From: Hedera helix
Taxonomy: Eukaryota; Streptophyta; Magnoliopsida; Apiales; Araliaceae
Reading direction: 5' to 3'
DNA length: 64,000 nucleotides
NCBI GenBank assembly: GCA_947179155.2
Contig: OX359273.1
Coordinates: forward strand, 45,723,023 to 45,787,022
The notes below the pieces were generated by a model. The model was not told the origin of the DNA, searched no databases, and worked only from the letters and a program-made list of their open reading frames with translations. Both the position numbers and the translations under genes were made by a program. Below are positions 37,541 to 56,415 of the stretch, in pieces. Numbering within the stretch: the first letter of the stretch is position 1; each line of letters begins with the position of its first letter.

Positions 37541-39620
37541 TTACTTGTCCGAGATATAAAATAATCTCTCCACTACTACCGCTGCAATTAAGTCTGCAAA
37601 GTCAGTGCCAAGAAAAAGAAGATCACGTGCTGTCACACCCCAAAGGCCAAACCAAACTGCAAAGCTCTTACCAGTCATAAAAAAGTCAATTAATTTAGCA
37701 CCAAAAAAAAAAAAGTCTATTGCCAGGTTGCCCATATCATATCATGTGGAAGGGCCTTTTGGTTGTTGGAGCTCAATTGGCACAGACTCTTTAATTGCTC
37801 CAAGTAAAGAATCAAATTAGTGCTTTATCTTTGAGACTATTACGCCAACATCAAATCAATGATGACTGCGCCGTGTAGTGGATTGGACTTTGGAGGCCCA
37901 ATTAACATTGACTGGTCATGAGCACAAAATTTATCTAAGTGACAAGAAATGGAAAAACTTAATATCTAGGCGAAATAAAAACCTTCGCATATTATTTCTT
38001 TCTTATATGTCGCTAGAAAATTTAAACCCAATGAGCGAATGACATCACTCGGTCTAAAATAAATTTTTTTATTAAAATATTAATTATAAATTAATAAAAA
38101 ATATTTTTATGTATTTTAATTTTTATTATTATTTTATAAATACACTAATTTTTAAATAGTATAGGAATTAGATTAAAATCCTAAATCCTTTAGCCATATT
38201 TGTTTGTAAGGATTATAATCTCAGAACAATAATTTCAATACATAAATTATAATTCCAAAGTTATGTTTGTTGGTAAGAATTATACTTAGAATAAGCTTAT
38301 TAATCTAAGTGCACCTTGTTTGTTTTTAAATTTGGACTTGAATTAATAGTTCATGGATTATAAAATAGCTTAATATAAGAACTATTTAATATCATATTCA
38401 ACAAGTGATTATAATTCCAAGATTACTATTTAATTATAGGATTAATAATCTCGAGATTATAATCCCATGAATTATAATATCATAGATCATAATTTCGAAA
38501 TTATAATTCTTACAAACAAACATGACCAAAGAGTTTAGGAATGAGAAATTGTCGAGAGACCATATTATGAATTAGGGTTTACTACCATTATTCATTCTTA
38601 AGCCCAGGTAATTTATGAGAGATATAAAGTTAAAGAACTAGTCACTTTAGAGGTTTTTATAACTTTAAATTGTTTTTTTATTTTTTATCTATATTATCTT
38701 AGTGAATAATTTTTAGACTGTTACACACACTAGATAGTTTGTGCTTAATCTTTGAAATTGGAAGAGTGCAAAGAAACGAAGAATTGAAACGTGAAGATCA
38801 AATAAAAAATTAATTTGTCTTTATATAATATGATTTTAAACCTTATTCAATTAATAATATCATATAAAAGTAATTTATGAGATTTTAGAAAAATTTAAAA
38901 TATGACTTATGTTATACTTTCGCGTTTTACATTAATATAATTGCGTGAAATAGTGTGGTCTAGAATTTGCTAAGATAAAGCTAAAATACTACGGTTCAAT
39001 TCAGACAGCCCATAGTGAGCCCAAGATAGGGACCTCTTTAGAATCCCATTGGGGCCCAAAGTCTTAAGTACTTAACCTCACTTTTTGAGGGAAAAAAATA
39101 CTTTGTACTAGCAACAAAAAAAGATTACTACTACATGTATAAATTATGTATCGACCATGCACTAAAAATTATATACTAATAGAGATATAAAAAAATAAAA
39201 AATAGTAAGCAGATCCTGTATCAAATAATAGTCTAAAATAAAATGCAAGAGCTAACTAAGGTGGAGTACAATTTGTTCGTTACTCCCATTGTTCCTTTTT
39301 AATTGAAGTTTTAAGATAATTAAAGCACATAGATTAAAAAATATAATAATTAATATCTCGTGTAATTGATTGAGTTGAGAATAAAAACTCTATATTGCCT
39401 TTTTAAAATTTATTAAAAATATGTAAGAGAAACAAGACAATATAATAAACCAAATCATTATTTCTTTCTTAAAATCTGCAAATAAAAATGAACAAATATT
39501 TTCTCTCTAAAAAAAACTAAATAGTAGAAAAAAAGAACCGGGAGTATATATTGCGATAGGACAAATATATAAGCCACATTAAGCCGATCCAAAAAGCTAG
39601 CTACAATGTACATGCAGTAC
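37541..39620. other. AT-rich intergenic DNA, nothing recognised
   Basis: Only short ORFs without recognisable motifs, including a lysine-rich one at 37605-37820 that I do not support as a gene. Confidence 0.55.
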
Positions 39621-39833
39621 TTAAGCGGAGAGGCAGCTAAAAACTACATTAGAATCATTCTGATAAGCAGCAGCAGCAGGCGATGGCCGGGCTTTGTTCT
39701 CCTTATCATGATGATCATCACTACTCCTCCTCGGCCTGCCGGATTCTGAAGATCCTGATCTGGCTCCACTTGCAGCTGCCTTTTTTTCAACTCTTCTTCT
39801 CATTACATATTCTTCCGAAATAAATACATCCAT
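39621..39833 (-). CDS. Small uncharacterised plant protein, 70 aa
   Basis: Single-exon frame from ATG at 39833-39831 (MDVFISEEYVMRRRVEKKAA) to a stop at 39621. The frame is open further upstream, but the earlier codons are hydrophobic and run into an AT-rich leader, so the internal Met followed by the compact hydrophilic sequence is the likelier start. The product is basic and Ser/Arg-rich in the middle, with an acidic/His patch (SDDHHDKENK) and a short hydrophobic end VVFSCLSA. There is no signal peptide, membrane segment or catalytic motif. The layout (short charged N-terminus, variable middle, conserved-looking Cys-containing tail) resembles small plant-specific proteins of unknown function, but I cannot name the family. 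GC content is higher than in the flanks, which supports a real gene. Confidence 0.6.
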   Translation of the reverse strand: MDVFISEEYVMRRRVEKKAAASGARSGSSESGRPRRSSDDHHDKENKARPSPAAAAYQNDSNVVFSCLSA

Positions 39834-42269
39834 ATATATATGATATATCAAATTATAACGAGGTGACAATGTTGTTACAAGTCTTATGATACGTACGTTG
39901 AATAAAACAAGCGAGTGCATATATATATATATATATTACTAGAAGTGAAGAAATGAGCACCGAATTTATAGGGAAGAAGATGTATATATATGTACGAGTG
40001 AATTAGTATATTCTATGGGCATGGGTATAGGTGGGTACCATGTTTTTTCGCTTAAACAACCAACACGTTGCTGTTGGTTCCCAACTTACCTTGGGCGCAG
40101 TAGTACTACTGCCCTGCACGGCTGCACCTATCGATTTCCGTTAAAGTTGTGTGCTCTCTCTCTCTCTCCCTCATGAATCAACCTATATATACATACGCGT
40201 ATAAATATTATTGTAATTACTGAGTCGTGTCCAAAACGATTTTACTGTTCAAGAGCATCAGTTTAGTTGAGTGATCATTTTGACTGTCAGTACAATCTGC
40301 GCTTAAATCTCAAATGTAATATCGTCGATATGTCATGTGTGCGCTGTAGAACTAGCACCCCATCCAAGTCCACAACTTAAGCCAGAGTAAAATTATATCA
40401 TGTTTGTTTGTTAAAATTTTACTTGATTCTTAAAGTCTTTTAATCGGTAAGATATAAAATCAAGTCCAAATCATTAAAAGCGGCCTTTTAATAGAAATTT
40501 TTTGATAATTTTTTTTATATAAATACATTCAACAATATTACCCACTCATTTTTATTAAATTAAAATTTTAAAATTATTAAATAAAATTTTATCCTTTAAA
40601 ATGGTAAAATATTGTGTTCATTTTTTAGTTATCAACCAATTTGTTAAATTCGGATAATATTTCACTCAGATCGATGCTCTTCTTCTCTACTCCTGATCAC
40701 AAATGTTTTGAAAATATGCTAGCTAGCTCTGAAATTTCCCCGTCGCTTCTTTGACTACTTTTACTCTACTTTCTGCCTGTTTTTTGAATCCATTGTATTA
40801 ATTCGTGGTTTTCATTGTCCCACCCCCTAAACCATTTCTTCAGTAACTAGATACTAAATACTCTTGTCCCACCCCCTAAACCATTTCTTCACCTAATGTA
40901 ACCGGGATTATACCAAACTGTATATATACGCTTTCGTCACAATAATTTAGGGAATTGATATTTTCTCAAATAAAAATAATAATTTCTTAAATAAAAACAA
41001 TAATTTCTTCTCTCACATAAATAGCATAAATAGTAGATGAGTCCTACTCTCGTAAAAGAGACCTCGTAATAATATCAAATTTTACTTGTGAAAATATCAA
41101 TTCCTTATTATTATTATTATTATTATTATTGTAAGTATATACATTTGGTCGGTCGGTTGTATATTATGTGAAGCAAGAGCTTGTGTATTTGAGTCCACTT
41201 AATCCAGATGCTTTAATACTTTTAGCCTGGACTCCGGCCTTAGTTACTGCAGAAATTGCATGCTGAGAAACTGAAAATTTGTTGTGCTGGCATTGTTGCA
41301 TCAGGTTGATATATTTAACAAATATACCGAAAGTTAAAAAGGAGCAACCACAGAAGAAAAATATAAAACCCAGAAATCTAAAATCCACATGATATACATG
41401 ATAATTAATCACGTGATCAACCGCTTGCTTTGTTTAACTATATATATATATATATATAGCTAATCAACCGCTTGCTTTGTTTAACTATATATATATATAT
41501 ATATAGCTAAGAAGGAACATGGTTTACAATTCTTAAACACTGTGTCTGTCTCAATTACTTAATTGGTTCCTTCCTTCCTTCCTGCTAATGAATTATTATA
41601 TCTGTTTTAGGAGTACGTACTACCCAATTCCATTTATCTTTTATTTCTGCAATTGTGTTGACTGAATTCTGCAACCACGGTATAGATTGGAGTATGTATG
41701 TACCTCCTATTCCCATTCTTATTTGACTCTGTACCATAAAAATAGTCACATCTCGACCTTTTAAAATTAATTTATGAAATTTTAAATTTAAAGTCGCTAT
41801 GCATACATATATAAGCATAATTAATATTAAGAAAAGAAACTTCCAAAGGGTGTTGAATCCCTAGTCTGATTCGTGCTTGTTCAAATCCCATGTTCATGTT
41901 AGCATCCTTTTTATTTGGAGCATACGATTGCTGGACTGTTTCAAATAAATAAATAAATAAATAATGTCAATTTCCATTTGGAGGGTTCAATTAATTAGTT
42001 GAATACCATATACATACATATACATATACATACATGGTCCAATAACACAGTGAAACAATTACTAATATAGTAGTAAATTACTTCAAAAGTCTATATCACT
42101 CAAAAAATTTATTTAATGTATTTTCGAGTAATTTGGTCATAAAATTTTCTTCCAACACTATAGCATTGGTTGTATCTTTTACCTACCAATTCCTAGAATC
42201 CAACTTTTGCCATCTCATTATTATTATTATTATTATCACATCTGGGCACTTGAAGAAAACAGAGAGAAG
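39834..42269. other. Intergenic DNA between the small gene and remorin 1
   Basis: It holds two short local duplications (28 bp at 40815-40842 and 40864-40891; a 47-bp unit at 41416-41509), an (ATT)n run near 41107-41131, a GTACGTAC-rich stretch and a (TTA)n run at about 42219-42237 just before the remorin start. No further gene is supported. Confidence 0.55.
41416..41509. repeat. Tandem duplication, 2 x 47 bp
   Basis: The unit ATCAACCGCTTGCTTTGTTT followed by AAC, an (AT)n run and AGCTA occurs twice head to tail at 41416 and 41463. Confidence 0.9.
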
Positions 42270-43260
42270 ATGGGAGAAGAATCAAGCTCAGAATTAGCAC
42301 CTTCTTCGGCTAAGCCCCCTCCTCCGGTTGCTGAAAGTAATCTCTTATTTATCTTCCTTTCTCTTAGAGAACCATATATAAATATATTATAATACTCGAA
42401 TTTTATTTAAAATTTTAATTTTGGGTTTGTGGCAGAGGGTGGTATTGAAAAAAGTGGGGGAAATTCAAATGAAAAAGGTAATTAATTAATATATATGTTT
42501 CTTAAGGGGCCGATGGTTTTCTTATTTCAAGAACAGGAAATGAAATACTAATCATTTTTTGTATTCTCATTATTATGTTATGTGCCTGCTGGGCTGCTGG
42601 CTGCCCCTTCAGCTGTTGCACTCACACGGGTCGAAACACAGAAGAGATTGGCTTTGATTAAAGCATGGGAAGAAAGTGAAAAATCAAAAGCAGAGAACAG
42701 GTATAAATCAATCACAGACACACACAGAGAGAAATTAATTTTTACTGCTTTTGATAGACTTAATTAAATTTAATTCATAAAGTAGCATATGATTGTTCTC
42801 ATGTACATTGTTCTAGCTTCTTTCATAATTTATATGCAGAGCATATAAGAAGTTGACTGCCATTGGAGCATGGGAGACCACTAAAAAAGCATCGGTAGAA
42901 GTTCATCTCAAGCAGATTGAGGTATGCAATTTTTGGTTTTGGTATGATCGAAATTCTGCTGTGGCTGTAAATCCTGGCTAAGAAGAGGAATCTGAATTTG
43001 ATTACGAACGATTTGAAACAATAAAATAAAATTAATATCAACAGGAAGAAATTGAGAAAGAGAAAGCAGAGCATGTAGAAAAGATGAAGGAGAAGATGGC
43101 TAATATCCACAAAATGGCAGAAGAAAAGCGGGCTACAGTTGAAGTTAAACGCGGGGAAGATATGCTCAAGGTTGAAGATATGAGTGCAAAACTCCGAGCA
43201 AGTGGAACTACACCAAAGAAGAACTTCCTTAATTGCTTTGGCTTTGATTTATTTTCTTGA
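42270..43260 (+). CDS. Remorin, five exons, 164 aa
   Basis: Exons 42270-42336, 42436-42477, 42613-42700, 42840-42921 and 43045-43260, all with GT-AG introns and consistent phases (495 nt in total). Start MGEESSSELAPSS; short Pro-rich N-terminus; then the remorin_C core: ALTRVETQKRLALIKAWEES, AYKKLTAIGAWETTKKASVE, EEIEKEKAEHVEKMKEKMAN and KLRASGTTPKKNF. From family knowledge, remorins are plant-specific, coiled-coil, inner-leaflet plasma membrane proteins of nanodomains, involved in cell-to-cell and microbe responses. The C-terminal anchor here ends LNCFGFDLFS, with one Cys, rather than the common FGCFGC-like tail, so membrane anchoring might differ. At 164 residues it is slightly short for group 1. 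A second copy follows at 44611. Confidence 0.93.
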
Positions 43261-44610
43261 GCTAAAAACAGAGTAAGGGGAAAAACAGAGGACTTTTGAA
43301 AGCTTAATTTCCATTCTTGTTCTTGATTCTTGATTAGGCTTTGTTTATTCATTATGCTGGGTTTTTTGTTTTTACCTTTAAAATGTTCATTTTGATGTGC
43401 ATGGTGTGATGCTTGTATATGTGAAGCATTTTTACTCAAATTTTGAGAATAAAGATTGAAGCTTTTTCATCACCAACTGTATGAATTGTGGCCAAGAAAT
43501 TGATTCATATTTGCAAATTGCAATCACAGTCATCAAATCAGCAATATTGGATAGAAATTGTATCAATAAAAGTAGTTGAACACAATGTATCATGGAGAGA
43601 GAACAGGAAAAAGAAAGAAAAAACCTAGAGACATTGTATACGTTAGATGCTCTATCATTAAAAATAGGTGGGACCAATATGTCTAATTAAGGTGCGTAAT
43701 TTGATTGTTTTTAGACGTTAAGGTGGGATGTCTTTGGAAGAGTAGCTTTTAATTTTAATTACATTTATCTTAACTTAGAGGATACACATTTAGTTCAATG
43801 AAACCAATTGGGTTATAGCCAATTAACATGAAGTTAACCGGCCCCACAACCAGGATGCATAACTAGTGGGAATAATTGCCGGCCCCGGCCAATCTCAGTC
43901 AGATTGAGCTGTAATTCAGAAAATAGAATGGTCAATGGAGTCCATTAATCACTAAGGTCTAATATTCAAAACCAAATATAAATTACTCCGCCTTTTTATT
44001 ATATAGCTGGTTTTAGAATTTTTTTTTTTTTTAAAAAATATAAGACGTTTTACATATAATTTAATTATTTTTTATTTTGTCCTTAAAAATAGAGTAATTA
44101 AGAGAAATAAGAGACAACATGAGTAGTAATGAAATTTTAAGTCAACAATAATTGCCTAACATTAATATTAATAAATTTTTTTAATATATGTAATTATATT
44201 TTAAACGACCTATATAATACAAGAGTAACTTTTACCCGCATAAAATATCTTAATTTCGCTAAATGTAAGAATGCCAAACCAAAAGCTCCAAATAATACAA
44301 GAGTAACTTTTACCCGCATAAAATATCTTAATTTCGCTAAATGTAAGAATGCCAAACCAAAAGCTCCAAATCCATATTGTCAAAGCCTATTACACCATCC
44401 ATAATCTTGACAAAGCCAATTGATTGGAAAGTCAGAAATCTGATTAGTACAAAAAGTAATGTCGCGTTTTGAAAAAAGCAAAATGTCATGCCTTTGTTAA
44501 AATCGACTTAATAATCTCTTTAGTTATGATCTCTCTCTTATGTATCATTTTTTGAAGCTCGTCTATAGGTTGCAAGTTTGAGTGGAACACGCACACAGAA
44601 GAAAGGAAGA
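43261..44610. other. Spacer between the two remorin copies
   Basis: It includes the 3' UTR of remorin 1 (AATAAAG near 43448 could serve as a poly(A) signal) and a perfect 78-bp tandem duplication. No other gene is recognised. Confidence 0.55.
44216..44371. repeat. Perfect tandem duplication, 2 x 78 bp
   Basis: Two identical head-to-tail 78-bp units starting AATACAAGAGTAACTTTTAC, at 44216-44293 and 44294-44371, about 240 bp upstream of the second remorin copy. Perfect identity suggests a recent event or an assembly error. Confidence 0.9.
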
Positions 44611-45644
44611 ATGTTGAGGCAGCAGAGTCAGCTTTACAAGTCCAAGAGAAAGCTCCAAATAGAGACTCATCCGAAAAAGCTCTCCTCCTCCTTTCGGTAG
44701 ACAAAGAGTCTTCCTCGAAATTCCCACCTATTCAACGAAGTAATTACTTATCCTGTATCTTTCTCTATTATAACTTATTAGTAGTTAGTCTAGTTCTAGC
44801 GCTAGTGTATGATGACATATATATACACACACGGGGCTAGAAAAGTGTTTGTCCGAATAACGGTATAACAAGTATTTATTATGAATCACTCCTCAAACAT
44901 ATAAGGTAATGGTTTGTGGCAGAGGCTGCAGCTAATGGTGTTGAAAAAGCAGCTGTAGGGGACTCCATTGATAGAGGTATGTTAATATATTCGGTGCATC
45001 TCAAAATCAAGCTTCTTTTCTTAAATATAATTCACTACTAATTTCATTCAGATGCTGCACTTGCAAGGGTTGAAATAAAGAAGAGATTTGCTTTAATCAA
45101 AGCATGGGAAGATGGTGAAAAGACAAAGGCACACAACAAGTATGCATTTATTTCTCTTCTTTCTGTTTTTCCACGTACAAAACATTGAATTGAAATCAAG
45201 CACAGTGAATCAAATGGTCAGGGCATATAAAAATTGTCTGCAATCGGAGCATGGGAGAAGACTAGAAGAGCATCTGTAGAGGCTCAGCGCAAGCAGATTG
45301 AGGTAAACAGATTGCATTTTTCAATTCCTAAAAACCATAAAATTCACATGGATAAAAAGTTTTTTTTATAAATTGTTAAGCAAATGATTCCTCTATTTTT
45401 ATTGATTAGAAAAACTCTGACAGAATTCTGTGTGGGCTCACAGGTACATTTTGAAAAGAAGAAGGCAGCCTATGTAGAGAAGATGAAGAACCCAATGGCT
45501 GATATCCACAAGTCAGCACAAGAAAAGAGGGCAGTTGTTGATGCCAAACGGGGACAAGATACACTCCAGGTTGAGGAAGCAGCTGAAAAGTTCCGTGCCA
45601 CTGGAAATACACCCAAGATGTTATTCGAGTGTTTAAGCTACTGA
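44611..45644 (+). pseudogene. Second remorin copy, frameshifted, probable pseudogene
   Basis: The same five-exon plan as remorin 1: exon 1 to 44739, then 44923-44976, 45052-45139 (88 nt, as in remorin 1), 45222-45302 and 45444-45644. The core motifs read ALARVEIKKRFALIKAWEDG, LSAIGAWEKTRRASVEAQRK and VHFEKKKAAYVEKMKNPMAD, ending FRATGNTPKMLFECLSY. Two defects are visible. Exon 4 is 81 nt instead of 82, with five A's where six are needed in the AYKKL region, so the frame breaks. In exon 1 the frame that splices correctly (VEAAESALQVQEKAPNRDSS) has no in-frame ATG; the only ATG (44611) is one base out. The rest looks well conserved, so inactivation may be recent, or the sequence may carry base errors. 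Confidence 0.75.
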
Positions 45645-53211
<7,567 letters not shown>

Positions 53212-53882
53212 CACAGCTATCACTAATAATTCTCTAAAGATCCTTCAATTTAAACTACATAAAGCTCTATAAAAAGTGTGAAGTTTTGCCAAAAAACAAT
53301 AATGGCGAAAGGTTGGTTACAGATTTAACAGAACCCCATTTAGCTTTCAGGGCCACTAAGAGGGGTCGGGTCTGTGCGTGCTATGAAGAATACCTGGCTC
53401 TGCAAATAATTTAATACTTTCCTTCTAAATATATATAGTATATTTTAATTTTTCAAAGTTAATATGAATAAATTAAAAGTAATGTGATTTATTATTTTTT
53501 TTATGATTTTTTTTTGTAATTAGTGTTTTTTTATTAATAAATTTGTTATCATTGTATTTTTGTTTAAAATTAAATTAACTTATATCAATTTTAAATTTAA
53601 AAATATCCACCTTGACTTTATAAAATCAAATTTAATTAGTTTATATTTGGAATGGAGGGAGAAATTTTTATTAAGATTTTAAGAGGTTGTTAAATAAATT
53701 TACCAATATTAATTACAATTAGAAAATTGTGTAATAGTATAATTATTTTAGAATTTTTAAACAATTTTTATACATATTTTGTAATTTTGTGTTCTTCCTT
53801 TTATTACAAATACGTGCATGATACCTGTTTATTGGTATAAAAATCAAATTGTTGTGTTTCATCTCATTTATATTTGTATATA
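53212..53882. other. Upstream region of the helicase gene
   Basis: Presumed promoter and 5' UTR of the minus-strand helicase. No clear TATA box was assigned. The part beyond 53400 is AT-rich and featureless. Confidence 0.45.
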
Positions 53883-55690
53883 GGGGAATAATTCATAACA
53901 AATAATTGTTATAAGTATTATTTCAGCAAATGCGTCTTACACCCTTTATAAGTAGATTTAACGATCCAAAATGGGGACTTTTTTCACCTACTGCTAGAAA
54001 GAGTGGCGGCAGACCTGAATTGCCGCTATTATTTCTGACGACAGATCTGAGATGTCGTTACTCTTTCTGGCAATAGGGAAAAAAGCTCAATCGTTACTCC
54101 TTCTAGCGGAAAGCATCGACACGCATCAGCATGTATCAGCTGCCATTAGCTGATGTTTGTCGATGCATGCAGGTTAGCTGATGTTTGATGTGTGATTAAA
54201 GGTTATGATTAAGTATAGATGATTTAAGTGATAATATTAGATCAACATGTTAAATATTAGGTCATCCAAAGGAAGTTAATTAAAGTCGAATAGCAGTAAT
54301 CAGCGGAACATGCAAGTTCTTATAAATCTTAATTCAATTATTATTATGCAAGTTATTCTGAAACTCAAGCTCATTTCATTACGCAAGTTATTTTAAACTT
54401 ATAATTGTTATTGTTCAAGCTGGATTAATTATTGACAATTATTCCAAATCATCATTGTTTATTGGTATTCGCACTTATGTGCATTCGCATGTCTTGTTTT
54501 AAATATGAACTGGTTAAGAAGTAGGTCTAATTCAATTGTTCTGGCTAGACATTGTATGTACTAGTTCTGATTATGAACTATTTAAGAAGATGGTCTATGC
54601 CAATTGCTTTGGCTAGACATTTGCAAGTATAAACTCATTACTTTGAATATTTTTAAAAAACTATCCAAACTAGTAGTTGATGCGAACTCTTATAGTAAGA
54701 CTGAGTAGAACAACCCTCATAATGGAGTATTCTCTATTGAAAACATGATATTTGTGCACACTATGACTGGATATTATGCATATACATTGGATACAAGAGG
54801 TCTGATCCCCTTAAGTGTCCAGTTTGAATGTTTACAGTTTTATAATTGTTAAATACTCCTGAGGCAGTTAGATATGCCATAGCAAGCCCTCCCTACTTCT
54901 GAGATATTCAATTCAGAGCTGGAAAGTTCTCACGTATGTTCTTGGTTTTTTTTGATCAACTCAGTAGTAAATATTCTACAAATCTTTTCATTGAATATAG
55001 TACGTATGTTGCATGCCTTTACAATTATTGTATATTGTTGAAGTTCTAGAAGAATAAATTTTTTTCATTCATGATATATTTCCATTGCTTATTTAAACTT
55101 GTTGAGCAAAGTAGTTGTTTACCCTTGCTATATCATGAACTATTTTTCAAAGAAGCCCAAATGTTTTATGAAGGACAAAGACAAATGAAAGGCAACCGAG
55201 TAAATTGGCTAAAAACAAACTTTATTATTATTTTATGTTATATGTAACTCTTTTGTGTATTGAGATGATATATGTATTTAAGGTTAGTGGAACCTGGGAT
55301 AATGGTATATTTTGTAATGAATTTATTTATATTTTTCGCGAGTTATTGGTGGTTAAGTTTATGAATGTTGTTTAAGTATTGAATCGTGAGCACTGAACTC
55401 GAGGTTCAAGGGATCCAGATTTGGGGGCGTCACAATGACTGCTGACGTATGTCAATGTATGCAGGAATCAACCGATACATGTCAATATCTGTAGATGTGT
55501 GCCAATATTCATCGCCATAAGAAATAATAGTTAGGTTTGCCGTTAAAAGGAGTAGCGACAACTCAGGTCTGTCGTCACTCTTTCTAGTAACAAGAAAAAA
55601 AAAGTCCCCATTTTGGACCATTAAATCTACTTATAGTGAGGGTAAGATTCATTTGCTGAAATAGTAACCATTTGTTATGCATCATTCCCT
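53883..55690. mobile_element. Foldback/long-TIR DNA element carrying an LTR fragment
   Basis: The outer ~250-300 bp on each side are inverted copies. GGGGAATAATTCATAACAAA at 53883 faces AGGGAATGATGCATAACAAA (complement) ending at 55690, and similarity continues through ATTTCAGCAAATG, ATAAGTAGATTTAA, CCAAAATGGGGACTTTTTT and TAGAAAGAGTG. No transposase is visible. The centre is occupied by an LTR fragment (54191-55434). The long inverted arms suggest a MULE-like or foldback element. I could not fix a target duplication. Confidence 0.65.
54191..55434 (+). mobile_element. LTR family A fragment or short variant, plus orientation
   Basis: It ends CAGATTTGGGGGCGTCACA, the family A terminus, preceded by GAACTCGAGGTTCAAGGGAT and a TTGCTATATCATGAAC block shared with the other family A LTRs in reverse. 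Only about 1.2 kb is present, without the hairpin array or the TGTAATGACC start, so it is truncated or a divergent short form. No 5-bp target duplication is evident. Confidence 0.7.
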
Positions 55691-55717
55691 ATATATTATG
55701 ATATAGAAAAATGTTAT

Positions 55718-55905
55718 ATAAGACATACCTTAACTAAGTTTGGTTAATGATACTTAATAAAATGACTTAGTTTACCTCTTTAGATTAAGTTTTTCATTTT
55801 AGAATTTTATAAAAAAATATTTAATTACAATTTTATATAAAACTACGTTGTTTTATTAAGTAACCTTAGTCAAGCTTTGGCTAAGGCATGCCTTAGATTA
55901 TCTTT
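55718..55905. mobile_element. Possible small MITE
   Basis: AAGACATACCTTAACTAAG at the left and CTTTGGCTAAGGCATGCCTT at the right are imperfect inverted copies, and the match extends to TACTTAATAAAA near both ends. There is no coding capacity, and the target site is uncertain. Confidence 0.45.
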
Positions 55906-56056
55906 TCCTATATAATATTGGGAAGTCAATCCTTAACAAATGGTGACTATAAGACTTTATATAACCATCACATCTTACATGTTTAATTATAAGATTTTAC
56001 AGTCACGATCTAAAAATACAACTCTCCTACGACAACATAGTACTACGGTATAAGAG

Positions 56057-56415
56057 TGTTAGGGTTTCGACACAGAGAAAGCAGCGGAATTTAAAAAAAA
56101 TTCCGAAACCCTAAGCCAGGATCCATGCAAAACCATATTAATTCAGAAGTTTAGATTATTTACCGATTATTCGAGATGGACAGGAGACGATGGAATTCTG
56201 AAACGGTTTCGAATCTTCAACGCAATCCAGCGACTGCGTCTCTACAGTATCCACACGAACGCTCCGCGAACCGTCACACGATCTGCAACAAAAGGGATCT
56301 GCGGTACTAGTCACTAAGATCAGGATTTCTAACCTATTTTTCTCTCTAGCCTCTTTCTGAAAGCGGCTAGGGTTTTAGTTTTTCCTTACATGACTTTTAG
56401 ACTACTGATATATCA
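56057..56415 (+). mobile_element. LTR fragment related to 32948-33939
   Basis: It starts TGTTAGGGTTTCGACACAG and shares, in opposite orientation, the segments GACTGCGTCTCTACAGTATC and CACACGAACGCTCCGCGAA with the disrupted LTR at 32948-33939. It is cut at 56416 by a family A LTR. Confidence 0.55.

Noticed and set aside
41164..41412. 82-codon minus-strand ORF with a hydrophobic start
   Set aside because: No recognisable motif, no splice partner, flanked by simple repeats; not supported as a gene.
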